From: Tistrella mobilis KA081020-065
GTDB taxonomy: Bacteria > Pseudomonadota > Alphaproteobacteria > Tistrellales > Tistrellaceae
Direction: 5' to 3'
Length of the DNA: 64,000 nucleotides
Assembly: GCF_000264455.2 (NCBI RefSeq)
Contig: NC_017956.1
Coordinates: 665,501 to 729,500 of the forward strand
The notes under the pieces are model-generated. The model saw only the letters and a program-made list of their open reading frames with translations, did not search any database and was not told the origin of the DNA. Positions within the stretch are counted from its first letter, which is position 1; each line of letters starts with the position of its first letter. The position numbers and the translations under genes are program-made. Shown here in pieces: positions 7,689-16,170 of this stretch.

Positions 7689-8867
7689 TCACGAGCCGGA
7701 GGGCTTGTCGCTGTTCTTCAGCCGCTGACGTTCCGGCCCCGAGGCCGGCGGGCCGGATGCAGAAGAACCGCCGCATATGCCCTTGAGCGCCTGCCAGTCG
7801 GCTTCGCTCAGCAGGGCGGGGCCGTCGGTGGCGGTTCCGGGCGCGGCGGTTCCGGCCGCGGTCAGGCGGGCCAGCCGGTCGGCCCCGAAGGGGTGGCTGT
7901 CCAGCAGGGTGCCATGGCCTTCGGTTTCGCCGGTCACCCGCACCAGCAGGTCGCCGAAGGCCGCGGGAGAGCGGCCCAGCCTGGTCATGGCCGCGGCCGA
8001 AAAGTCGTCGGCGGCGGTTTCCGCATCGCGGGAATAGGCGGCATTCAGCACGGCATCGGCGGCGGTGACGATCGCCGCGCCACCTGCCACGTCGCCGAAC
8101 AGCAGCCCGATCACGAAAGAGGTGCTGCCGGCCCGGATCACCATCCGGAGCCCGTCGCGATGATGAACATGGCCGATCTCGTGGGCGATGACCCCGGCCA
8201 GCTCGTCGGGGGTTTCGGCCTTCTGCAACAGGCCGTCGAAGACGTAGATCCGCCCGCCCGGCAGGGCGATGGCGTTGACCACGTCGGACGACAGCACCAC
8301 CACGTCGACGACGGTCTCGTCGTCCTCGGGCGGCAGGCCGGCATCGATCAGGGCCTGGACCATCTGCCCCAGCGCGGCCTGACCCTGGGGGCGGGTGCAG
8401 GCCTCGCCACCCAGCAGCGCCCGGACCTGACGGTCGGTGGCATCTCCCAGCCGGGCCTCGACCGAACGCGGCACCAGCGGCGTGATCCGGTCGGCGGCGA
8501 ATGGGATGCCATAAAGCGCCAGCAGCACGATCGAGACGCAGGCGGCGACCGACCAGCCGAGCACCTGGCGGGTGCGCCCGCGGCCCTGGCCATGATCGAG
8601 CGCGGGGCAGCGCGTTTCGACGGCGCGCGCAAGCCCGGGGTCGGCGATCTCCAGCCGTGCCAGCGGGTTGCTCCCCGCCAGGGTTTTCAGGCGCAGCCGG
8701 CCGTGGCCGTCGGCCCGGCGGATGTCGTCCCAGGCCCAGCGGGCGAGCGGCGTGCCCTCTTCGACGATCTCCAGCACCGGGCCGATGATGATCGCGACCT
8801 GCCGTCGGCGCGCGCTCCGGCCGTCGAAGAAGATCGCGCGGGCATCGGTTCCGGACGCCTCGGTCAT
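7689..8867 (-). CDS. M48-family membrane-associated zinc metalloprotease
   Basis: 392 residues. A single membrane segment lies at ~103-121, followed by a peptidase M48 domain with the zinc motif HEIGH at 229-233 and a downstream glutamate ligand in YSRDAETAADD. The N-terminal ~100 residues are soluble. M48 enzymes with this layout (HtpX/LoiP/BepA relatives) act in envelope protein quality control. Its start lies two bases after the stop of the DUF898 gene, so the two are co-transcribed; this pairing of M48 with DUF898 is common in proteobacteria. Substrate unknown. Confidence 0.9.
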   Translation of the reverse strand: MTEASGTDARAIFFDGRSARRRQVAIIIGPVLEIVEEGTPLARWAWDDIRRADGHGRLRLKTLAGSNPLARLEIADPGLARAVETRCPALDHGQGRGRTRQVLGWSVAACVSIVLLALYGIPFAADRITPLVPRSVEARLGDATDRQVRALLGGEACTRPQGQAALGQMVQALIDAGLPPEDDETVVDVVVLSSDVVNAIALPGGRIYVFDGLLQKAETPDELAGVIAHEIGHVHHRDGLRMVIRAGSTSFVIGLLFGDVAGGAAIVTAADAVLNAAYSRDAETAADDFSAAAMTRLGRSPAAFGDLLVRVTGETEGHGTLLDSHPFGADRLARLTAAGTAAPGTATDGPALLSEADWQALKGICGGSSASGPPASGPERQRLKNSDKPSGS

Positions 8868-8869
8868 GC

Positions 8870-10006
8870 TCAGAGACCCCCGATATTGAGATCGAGCCCG
8901 CCGGCGAAGCCTTCGCCGATCGCGTCCACCGCCTCGCCCTGACCGGTTGCATGGTCTGCCGCCTCCAGCCCGTAGACCGCGGTGGTCTCAACGATCCGTG
9001 CCCAGATATCGCGGGTCAGGTAGATCCGCACCACCACGCCCGCGGCGAGCGCCATCAGCAGATAGCCGAGACCCAGACCTGCCAGCGCCAGCGGATGGGC
9101 GAAGGCGGCGGCGTAATCGGGCGTGCCGTCGGGGGCGGGCTGCGCCAGGGCGGCGGCGAGGCCGAAGATGCCTGACACCCAAAGACCCATCAGAGTGCCC
9201 AGCAGGACCCACCAGCCGGTCGCCTTCCAATAGATGCCGAAGAGTGCTTTGCGCTCAAGATAGCTGTGGAAGCGGACCTCGCCGAAGCGGACATTGGACA
9301 CCCACCATTGCAGCATGGTCGCCCGCCAGGCGGCGATCAGGAAGGGCAGGGGGATAATGGTCAGCAGGGCCGGCACGGTCAGCAGCCAGAGATGCCAGCC
9401 GCGGCGGAACAGCTCCCGCCCGGTGCCGTCGAACCCGCCCTGAAGGTCGCCATAGGCGGTGTGGCGCATGCGATAGCGCTCCAGCGCCGCCTGCCGCCAG
9501 GGCAGGGCGGCACCCAGGCTCAGCAGCACCGCCAGATCCCAGAGTGCCGCGCGCCAGGCATAGCCGATGCCCGACCCGGTCATGGTGAAGCGCAGCCCCC
9601 GCCAGACGGTGCGGGTCACCCGATAGCGGCGGGCGCGATAGATCGCGAACTGGGCAAAGAGATAGAGGAACAGAGAGAGCGGCAGGCTGGCGAAGGCCTG
9701 CACCCGCTCGGCCTCGATACCGACCAGAAAATACACGAGATAAGCCGGCATCAGGATCGCGGTTGCGATCAGGAAACCGATCAGCAGTTCGCGGGCGCGG
9801 CCGACATATTCCAGCGGGTCGCCGTCGACCAGGGTATGGGACCACAGGTGCCGGCGGATGTCGGTGGCCAGCCAGAAGCGGTAGAAGCCGAAGGTGACGA
9901 GTTCAAGCAGCGCACCCCGCAGAACCAGGTTGCGGAAGGCCCGCCGCACCCCGTGGAAGCGGGTCCAGCGGGTGGACGGGGCGGGGGCGGGCAGTGTCTG
10001 GTCCAT
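8870..10006 (-). CDS. DUF898 (YjgN-like) polytopic membrane protein
   Basis: 378 residues with six or more hydrophobic helices (for example around 95-115, 120-145, 205-235, 265-295, 315-345). Internal similarity is seen between FHGVRRAFRNLVLRGALLELVTFGFYRFW near the N terminus and FGEVRFHSYLERKALFGIYW, as in the duplicated DUF898 fold; aromatic-rich YRFW and H-R-R motifs are typical. Function is not known. It is directly upstream of, and nearly overlapping, the M48 protease gene, suggesting a joint envelope role. Confidence 0.85.
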   Translation of the reverse strand: MDQTLPAPAPSTRWTRFHGVRRAFRNLVLRGALLELVTFGFYRFWLATDIRRHLWSHTLVDGDPLEYVGRARELLIGFLIATAILMPAYLVYFLVGIEAERVQAFASLPLSLFLYLFAQFAIYRARRYRVTRTVWRGLRFTMTGSGIGYAWRAALWDLAVLLSLGAALPWRQAALERYRMRHTAYGDLQGGFDGTGRELFRRGWHLWLLTVPALLTIIPLPFLIAAWRATMLQWWVSNVRFGEVRFHSYLERKALFGIYWKATGWWVLLGTLMGLWVSGIFGLAAALAQPAPDGTPDYAAAFAHPLALAGLGLGYLLMALAAGVVVRIYLTRDIWARIVETTAVYGLEAADHATGQGEAVDAIGEGFAGGLDLNIGGL

Positions 10007-10128
10007 GGGGGCGGCTCGGGAAGGTTGGGGGGCGCCGGCACACGGCGGTCTTCTCAGATAGCCGGCAACGGCGCCCCGCGCAACCCTGTGTTCATGCGAG
10101 CCGTTCTCATCACCTTTTGGTGGGGTGG

Positions 10129-11853
10129 TCAGAGCGGCCCGTAGGCCGAGATGTCCCTGGGGTCGGTTTTCACATGCACCAGCGCCGGGCCGTCATGGGC
10201 CATGGCCGCGCGGAAGGCCTCGGCGAAATCCTCCGTCCGCTCCACCGTGAAACCGGCGGCGCCATAGGCCCGGGCGAGCAAGGCGAAATCGGGCCGTGAC
10301 AAGGCGATCCCATGGCCGCGATCGCGGCCGATGCGCCGGGTCTGGTGCATCAGGATGGTGCCGTAGACGCCGTTGTCGACCACCACCACCTTGACCGGCA
10401 GGTCTTCGAGCACGGCGGTCGCCAGTTCCTGACCGGTCATCAGAAAGCCGCCATCGCCGGCAAAGACCACCACCGGGCGATCGGGATCAGCCATGGCGGC
10501 CCCAAGCCCCGCCGGCAGGCCATAGCCCATGGCGCCGGCCTGGGTGGCGAACTGGGTGTCGGGCCGCAGGAAGGGCCAGTAGCGGTGGACGAAGCCGGCG
10601 AAGTTGCCGGCATCGATCGCGACCGCGGCCTCGGGGCCGGCAATCTCTGCGGCCATCGTCACCACCGCGGCCATGTCGACCGCACCCAGCACCGGGGTGA
10701 CCGGCCGGGCTGCGAAATCGGCGACACCCTTGTGGATCGCATCGCGCCAGTTGATCCGGTCGGCCGGCGGTTGATGCTCTGCCAGCCGGTCGGCGAGCGC
10801 GTCGAGCCCGGCCGCCACATCCGCCACCAGCATATGGTCCGGCAGGCGGGCGCTGCGGCCGGCGGCGCGGGCGATTTCCCCGGCATCGGGGTAGAGATGG
10901 ATGACCGTCTGATGCGGGGCCGGAAGCGTCCAGCCCTCGCTGGTCACGTCGTCGAGCCGGCTGCCGGCGACCAGGATCAGATCGGCTTCGGCGAAGGCGC
11001 GCTTCTGCGCCGGGCTGCGGCCCAGCCCGAGATGGCCGAACCAGGCCGGATGATCGGCCGGCACCAGGTCCTGGCGGCGGAAGGCGGTGGCGAGGCCGCA
11101 GCCGCTGACCCGGGCCAGCCGGTCGAGGGCGGCATGGGCGCGGTCGAAGGCGGCAATCTCGCCCGCGATCACGATCGGGCGGGCGGCTGCCGCCAGCGCC
11201 TCGGCGGCGGCGATGGTCTGGGCGGCACCGGGCAGGCCGGCCGCGGCCCGCAGCCGGCCGAGATCGGGGCCGTTGGCGCGCACGCCGCCGGCGATATCGG
11301 GCAGGGCATCCGCCGCGGTCTCGCCTTCGGTCACGTCCTCGGGCAGGACCAGGATCACCGGGCCGGGACGGCCGGCCATGGCGATGCGCAGGGCGCGGGC
11401 GGTGGCCCCGGCACAATCGGCGGCGGTGCGCGGTTCGATCACCGCCTTGACCGCATGGCCGAACATGGCGCCGTAATCGACCTCCTGGAAGGCTTCCAGC
11501 CCATGCTCGCGGGTTGCGACCTGGCCGACCATCAGCACCAGCGGCGTGGAATCCTGGGCGGCGACATGGACGCCATGGGCGGCGTTCGATGCGCCGGGGC
11601 CGCGGGTGACCATGGCGATGCCGGGCAGGCGGCGGGCCCGCGCCCAGGCTTCGGCGGCGCAGGCGGCGCCGGTCTCGTGGCGATGGACCAGCAGGCGGAT
11701 GCGGTCGGCATGGATGCGCAGCGCCTCCAGCACGGCCAGGTAGCTTTCGCCCGGCACGCAGAAGGCGGTGTCGATGCCATGGGCGATCAGGGTGCGGATG
11801 ATGGCCTCGCCGCCCGAGGGCGGCGTCGTCGCGGAGGCGTCGGGTCCGGTCAT
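10129..11853 (-). CDS. Thiamine diphosphate enzyme, acetolactate synthase large-subunit-like
   Basis: 574 residues with the three-domain ThDP fold. The catalytic glutamate is E60 in HRHETGAACAAEAWARA, and the GDG...N cofactor motif lies near residue 465 (FAGDGGFLMTGQE...VVDNGVYG). No regulatory small subunit gene (ilvN/ilvH) is near, so a catabolic or specialised carboligase/decarboxylase is as likely as branched-chain amino acid synthesis. I prefer ATG 11853 (AGGATC about 9 bases upstream) to a GTG 27 bases earlier. A strong hairpin separates it from ridA, so it may have its own promoter. Confidence 0.85.
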   Translation of the reverse strand: MTGPDASATTPPSGGEAIIRTLIAHGIDTAFCVPGESYLAVLEALRIHADRIRLLVHRHETGAACAAEAWARARRLPGIAMVTRGPGASNAAHGVHVAAQDSTPLVLMVGQVATREHGLEAFQEVDYGAMFGHAVKAVIEPRTAADCAGATARALRIAMAGRPGPVILVLPEDVTEGETAADALPDIAGGVRANGPDLGRLRAAAGLPGAAQTIAAAEALAAAARPIVIAGEIAAFDRAHAALDRLARVSGCGLATAFRRQDLVPADHPAWFGHLGLGRSPAQKRAFAEADLILVAGSRLDDVTSEGWTLPAPHQTVIHLYPDAGEIARAAGRSARLPDHMLVADVAAGLDALADRLAEHQPPADRINWRDAIHKGVADFAARPVTPVLGAVDMAAVVTMAAEIAGPEAAVAIDAGNFAGFVHRYWPFLRPDTQFATQAGAMGYGLPAGLGAAMADPDRPVVVFAGDGGFLMTGQELATAVLEDLPVKVVVVDNGVYGTILMHQTRRIGRDRGHGIALSRPDFALLARAYGAAGFTVERTEDFAEAFRAAMAHDGPALVHVKTDPRDISAYGPL

Positions 11854-11886
11854 GGGCGGGGATCCTGCAGCGGGGGGCACAAGCGA

Positions 11887-11917
11887 AACCGCCGCAGCCC
11901 CGGGGGCTGCGGCGGTT
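11887..11917 (-). terminator. Rho-independent-type hairpin after ridA
   Basis: A perfect 14-bp stem, AACCGCCGCAGCCC at 11887-11900 paired with GGGCTGCGGCGGTT at 11904-11917, three-base loop. Read leftward it is followed by TTTCGCTT. It ends the aldehyde dehydrogenase-ridA transcript. Confidence 0.75.
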
Positions 11918-11927
11918 CGGATCCGGA

Positions 11928-12395
11928 TCAGGCGATCTCGGCGACGATCTCGACTTCCGCCGTCACGTCCAGGGGCAGTTCGTTCACCCCCACCGCCGAG
12001 CGGGCATGCTTGCCGGCATCGCCGAAGATGTCGACCAGCACGTCCGAGGCTCCGTTGCCCACCTGCGGCTGGCCGTTGAAGCCGGCGGCGGAGGACACGA
12101 AGATCACCACTTTCACGATCCGCTTCACGCGGTCGAGATCACCGCCGCAGGCGGCCTTGAGCTGGGCGATGCAGTTGAGCGCGCAGAGCCGCGCCGCGGC
12201 GGCGCCGTCCTCGATCGACCGCTCGCCGCCGACCTTACCCTTCCAGACGACCGCACCATCGGCGACCGGAACCTGGCCGGAGGTGTAGACCAGATTGCCG
12301 GTCACGGCGTAAGGCACGTAATTCGCGACGGGGACGGCGGGCACCGGCAGGGTGATGCCCAGTTCTGCGAGACGCGCCTCGATCTTGCCCGACAT
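11928..12395 (-). CDS. RidA family (YjgF) enamine/imine deaminase-like protein
   Basis: 155 residues. YTSGQVPVADG and the long RidA-type core are present, with GNGASDVLVDIFGDAGKHARSAVGVNELPLD at the C terminus. This longer subfamily often lacks the arginine of canonical RidA; here the corresponding segment reads KHARSAVGV. RidA proteins hydrolyse reactive enamine/imine intermediates from PLP enzymes. It lies 45 bp downstream of the aldehyde dehydrogenase gene and upstream of the ThDP enzyme, suggesting a small catabolic unit. Confidence 0.88.
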   Translation of the reverse strand: MSGKIEARLAELGITLPVPAVPVANYVPYAVTGNLVYTSGQVPVADGAVVWKGKVGGERSIEDGAAAARLCALNCIAQLKAACGGDLDRVKRIVKVVIFVSSAAGFNGQPQVGNGASDVLVDIFGDAGKHARSAVGVNELPLDVTAEVEIVAEIA

Positions 12396-12440
12396 GGCTC
12401 AGCTTGCTCCTTCGGTCGTGGGGAGGACGCCCGGACCCTG

Positions 12441-13919
12441 TCAGGCGCCCGGACGGCCGGTCGCGCCGGCGGTCAGCCGGATCGCGACATTCTTGGTCTG
12501 GACATAGCCGAGCAGGGCTTCGACGCCCTTCTCCCGGCCATAACCCGACCGCTTCATACCGCCGAACGGCGTTTCGATGCCGCCGGCGAACCACTCGTTC
12601 ACGAAGACCTGACCGGCGATCAGACGGTCCGCCACCAGATGCGCCCGGGCCAGATCGCGGGTGTAGACACCCGCACAGAGACCGTAATCGGTGCCGTTCG
12701 CGATGGCGAGTGCTTCTTCGGCATCATCGAAGGGCAGGATGGTCAACACCGGGCCGAAGACTTCGTTCTGGGCGATTTCGGAGGAGGGCGTGGTGCCGGC
12801 GATGACGGTCGGCGCCATGAAATAGCCCGGCCGGTCGACCCGGCGGCCGCCGGATGCGGCAGTGGCACCGGCCTGGACCGCGCGCAGGCACATGGCCTCG
12901 ATCTTGTCGAGCTGGCCGTCCGAGATCACCGGGGTCAGCTCGGCATCCTCGATGCCCGGGCCGATCTTCAGCGCCGAGGCGGCGGCGGCCATGCGCTCCA
13001 CCACCTGGTCATAGACCGGCCGTTCCACCACCAGCCTGGACGAGGCCGAGCAGACCTGGCCGGCATTGGTGAAGATGCCGCCGCGGGTCGAGGTGATGAC
13101 CTGATCGATATCGGCATCCCTGAACACCACGCCGGCCGACTTGCCGCCCAGCTCCATCACCGCCGGCACGACCCGGTCGGCCAGGGCATGGAGGATCCGG
13201 CTGCCGGTCTGGACCGAGCCGGTGAAGACCAGATGGTCGATATCGCCATGGCCGGCGAGGGCGGCACCCGCCTCGTGGCCGAAGCCGGTCAGGATGTTGA
13301 CGACACCGGCCGGCACGCCGGCATCGTGGACCGCCTGGGCGAGTGCTGCCAGCGACAGGGCCGACAGCTCCGGCGTCTTCATCACCACGGTGTTGCAGGT
13401 GGCGAGCGCACAGGCGATGGACCGGGCGCCGATCTGGAGCGGGAAGTTCCAGGGCACGATCTGGGCCGACACGCCGAAGGGCGCATGCACGGTGTAGTCG
13501 ATATAGTCGGGGCCGAGCGGGATCGACTTGCCTTCAAGCTTGTCGGCCATGCCGGCATAATACTCGAAATAGCGTGCGGCGGCGGCGACGTCGCCGCGGG
13601 CGGCCGAGATCCGCTTGCCGTTGTCGAGCGTTTCGACCAGCGCGATCTCCTCGGTCCGCTCCAGCAGGATCCGGGCGATGCGGTGCATCATCCGCGACCG
13701 TTCCACCGGCCTCATGTTCTGCAGCAGGCGGGCGTTGAAGGCCTTGCGCGCGGCGGCCACCGCCATGTCGACATCGGCGGCTTTGGCGCAGGCGATGTCG
13801 GCGATGACCTCGCCGGTCGCCGGGTTGACCACCGGGATGCGGGTGCCGTCCAGGCTGTCGACGAAGCGGCCGTCGATATAGTGCTGCCAGCTCCGCTTGA
13901 TCTCGTTCGCGCCGCTCAT
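12441..13919 (-). CDS. NAD(P)-dependent aldehyde dehydrogenase
   Basis: 492 residues, full-length ALDH superfamily. PWNFPLQ is the cofactor-side motif. Catalytic E256 is in MELGGKS and catalytic C290 in NAGQVCSA. ETPFGGMKRSGYGREKG is the C-terminal signature, close to betaine- and gamma-aminobutyraldehyde-type dehydrogenases. ATG 13919. It is the first gene of a leftward unit with ridA. The specific aldehyde cannot be told from the sequence. Confidence 0.9.
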   Translation of the reverse strand: MSGANEIKRSWQHYIDGRFVDSLDGTRIPVVNPATGEVIADIACAKAADVDMAVAAARKAFNARLLQNMRPVERSRMMHRIARILLERTEEIALVETLDNGKRISAARGDVAAAARYFEYYAGMADKLEGKSIPLGPDYIDYTVHAPFGVSAQIVPWNFPLQIGARSIACALATCNTVVMKTPELSALSLAALAQAVHDAGVPAGVVNILTGFGHEAGAALAGHGDIDHLVFTGSVQTGSRILHALADRVVPAVMELGGKSAGVVFRDADIDQVITSTRGGIFTNAGQVCSASSRLVVERPVYDQVVERMAAAASALKIGPGIEDAELTPVISDGQLDKIEAMCLRAVQAGATAASGGRRVDRPGYFMAPTVIAGTTPSSEIAQNEVFGPVLTILPFDDAEEALAIANGTDYGLCAGVYTRDLARAHLVADRLIAGQVFVNEWFAGGIETPFGGMKRSGYGREKGVEALLGYVQTKNVAIRLTAGATGRPGA

Positions 13920-14196
13920 GGGTTCCTTAGCCTCCCTGGTGGTCGTTGCGCCATCCGGGCCCCGTGGTCGTCACGATAGCGGTCGTCTGCGGGGGCCGGC
14001 GCGCCGGGCAGCATGCCAGCCCCGGGGCGGCCGCACAATTCCCGCAAGCCGTGGTCCTGGCAGATTTCCACTGCCGTCCACCGGGCGGAAACCCGCGTCC
14101 ATCAAGGGGGAAGCCCGTTCGTCACCGAAACGCGAACGAGCCGGGCCCCGCCTGCAATTGCAGGCGGGGCCCGGCTCGTCGGAGGGATGTCTCAGT
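13920..14196. other. Intergenic region between ene-reductase and aldehyde dehydrogenase genes
   Basis: 277 bp without coding signals. It holds the 43-bp palindrome at 14136-14178 (described separately) and the promoter area for the aldehyde dehydrogenase gene. Confidence 0.6.
14136..14178 (-). terminator. Long perfect palindrome acting as terminator of the ene-reductase gene
   Basis: ACGAGCCGGGCCCCGCCTGC pairs perfectly with its mirror around a central AATT, giving arms of about 21-22 bp. It starts 18 bp after the ene-reductase stop. The tract read leftward after it is only moderately T-rich (TCGCGTTTCGG). Confidence 0.7.
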
Positions 14197-15312
14197 TCAC
14201 TCGGCAGCGGCGCGGCCGTCGAGCGTGGGGTAGTCGACATAGCCCTTCGCGCCACCGCCATAGAGCGTGTCTCGATCGAGCGGTGCCAGCGGCGCGTTTC
14301 GGCGCAGCCGGTCGACCAGATCGGGGTTGGAGATGAACGGCCGGCCGAAGGCGACCATATCGGCCCGGCCCTCATCGATCGCAGCGATCGCGGCCGCGCG
14401 GTCATAGCCGTTGTTCACGATCCAGCCATGGCGGCCGAAGGCCTTGCGCAGGGCGGCATAGTCGAAGGGCTGATTGTCGCGCGGGCCGCCGGTCGCGCCT
14501 TCGATCACATGGATGAAGGCGATGCCGCGCCGGCCGAGTTCCGCGGCGACATAGCCATAAAGCACGGCCGGGTCGGAATCCTGGCCTGCATCATTGGCCG
14601 GCGTCACCGGCGAGAGCCGCACGCCCACCCGGTCGGCGCCGAACACCGAGATCGCGGCGTCGGTCGCCGCCAGCAGCAGCCGGGCGCGGTTCTCGATGCT
14701 GCCGCCCCAGTCGTCGGTGCGGGTGTTGGTGGCATCCCGCAGGAACTGTTCCAGCAGATAGCCGTTGGCGCCGTGGATTTCGACACCGTCGAGCCCGGCG
14801 GCTTTGGCATTCTCCGCCGCCTTGCGATAATCCTCGATCAGCCGCGGCATCTCGTCGGCGGAAAGGGCGCGCGGGGTTTCGAAGGGCACGAAGCCCGCTT
14901 CGGTGAAGGCCTGGCCTTCCGGGCGGATGGCCGACGGCGCCACCGGCGGCACGCCCCCCGGCTGCAGGCTGGGATGCGAGATCCGGCCGGTGTGCCAGAG
15001 CTGCATGAAGATCCGGCCGCCCCGGGCATGGACCGCCTGCGTGACCGCCTTCCAGCCGGCCACCTGCTCGGGCGTGAAGATGCCCGGGGTCCAGGCATAG
15101 CCGCGGCCTTCGGCACTGATATTGGTCGCCTCGGTGATCAGCAGGCCGGCCGCGGCGCGCTGGGCGTAATAGGTGGCGGCAAGCGGCGAGGGCACACCGT
15201 CGGCGCCGGCGCGCGAGCGGGTCAGCGGTGCCATGGCGATGCGATTGGCGAGCGTCAGCGAGCCCAGCGTCACCGGCAGGAACAGGCGGGCATCGGAAAT
15301 CTGGTCGGTCAT
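14197..15312 (-). CDS. Old yellow enzyme family ene-reductase (NemA-like alkene reductase)
   Basis: 371 residues, FMN TIM-barrel. MAPLTRSRA, LMQLWHTGRISHP, EIHGANGYLLEQFLRDATN and TDDWGGSIENRARL are all characteristic of OYE/xenobiotic reductases. NADPH-dependent reduction of activated C=C or nitro groups is expected. I chose ATG 15312 (MTDQISD) rather than an upstream start at 15402: homologues start there and GAGG lies upstream. It is monocistronic and bounded by a strong palindrome. Confidence 0.92.
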   Translation of the reverse strand: MTDQISDARLFLPVTLGSLTLANRIAMAPLTRSRAGADGVPSPLAATYYAQRAAAGLLITEATNISAEGRGYAWTPGIFTPEQVAGWKAVTQAVHARGGRIFMQLWHTGRISHPSLQPGGVPPVAPSAIRPEGQAFTEAGFVPFETPRALSADEMPRLIEDYRKAAENAKAAGLDGVEIHGANGYLLEQFLRDATNTRTDDWGGSIENRARLLLAATDAAISVFGADRVGVRLSPVTPANDAGQDSDPAVLYGYVAAELGRRGIAFIHVIEGATGGPRDNQPFDYAALRKAFGRHGWIVNNGYDRAAAIAAIDEGRADMVAFGRPFISNPDLVDRLRRNAPLAPLDRDTLYGGGAKGYVDYPTLDGRAAAE

Positions 15313-15507
15313 CGGGTCGGGTATCCTCGGACGAAAAATGCGGAGCGGCGGGACCGCCGCCGGCCGAGGCGCCGGGGTGGGCCCGTCAGATGCCGCGGGC
15401 ATGCATCCGTGCAGATGGGGCGGCCTGTTGCGGTGCGGAAGTGGCCGCTCTCGTGAACAGGCCGTTTCCAGAGCGTGACAACAGACGTCACATCTCGCGG
15501 TCGGGGA

Positions 15508-15990
15508 TCAATCCACCGGCAACCGCGCGTCGGTCTTCACCTCTTCCATCACCACATAGGTGTGGGTGGTGCGCACCCCCGGCAGGCTGACCAGGCAGTC
15601 GCCCAGGAAGCGGCGATAGGCGGCCATATCGGCCAGACGCGCCTTGACCAGATAGTCGAATCCACCGGCGACCATATGGCATTCCAGCACATCCGGCTGC
15701 TGGCGGATCGCGGCCTTGAAGGCTTCGAACACGGTCTCGTCGGTGCGATCCAGGCTGACCTCGATATAGACCAGCAGCGCGCGATCCAGCTTCGCGGGGT
15801 CGAGTTCGGCGCGATAGCCGCGGATATAGCCCTCGCGCTCCAGCCGCCGGACCCGTTCCAGACAGGGGGTGGGGGAGAGATGCACCCGGCGTGACAGCTC
15901 GACATTGGTCAGCCGGCCGTCGCCCTGAAGCTCGGTCAGGATACGCCGGTCGATGCGGTCGAGCGGGCGGGGTGTGGCGTCATCGGTCAT
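15508..15990 (-). CDS. putR: Lrp/AsnC family transcriptional regulator, likely PutR
   Basis: 160 residues. The N-terminal helix-turn-helix (LDRIDRRILTELQGDGRLTNVELSRRV, then LSPTPCLERVRRLE) is followed by a RAM ligand-binding domain. It is divergent from putA with a 180-bp shared region. In alphaproteobacteria an Lrp-type PutR activates putA in response to proline, and this putA lacks its own DNA-binding domain. Assignment as PutR rests on that context. Confidence 0.88.
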   Translation of the reverse strand: MTDDATPRPLDRIDRRILTELQGDGRLTNVELSRRVHLSPTPCLERVRRLEREGYIRGYRAELDPAKLDRALLVYIEVSLDRTDETVFEAFKAAIRQQPDVLECHMVAGGFDYLVKARLADMAAYRRFLGDCLVSLPGVRTTHTYVVMEEVKTDARLPVD

Positions 15991-16170
15991 CGGCGGATCT
16001 CATGCTGCCAGATCGGGGTTCAGGCAGAGAATATAACGCTGCAACCCGCAGAACAGCCGCACATTCTGCCTGCTCGCCGGTAATCTCCGGAGATTGCGCC
16101 CGTCGGCCCGGTCTCTTCCGGTCTGGCCCCGGCGCCCAACCGCGTGCCGCCCCTCCGGAGACGACACATC
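15991..16170. promoter_or_regulatory. Divergent putR/putA control region
   Basis: 180 bp between the divergent starts of the Lrp-type regulator and putA, locally AT-richer around 16020-16060 (AGAGAATATAACG). Expected to hold both promoters and Lrp-type sites; no perfect consensus can be delimited by eye. Confidence 0.5.

Noticed and set aside
7550-7786. 78-codon + strand frame in the AT-rich gap before the NRPS operon
   Set aside because: Runs into the 3' end of the M48 gene, has no ribosome binding site or recognisable sequence.
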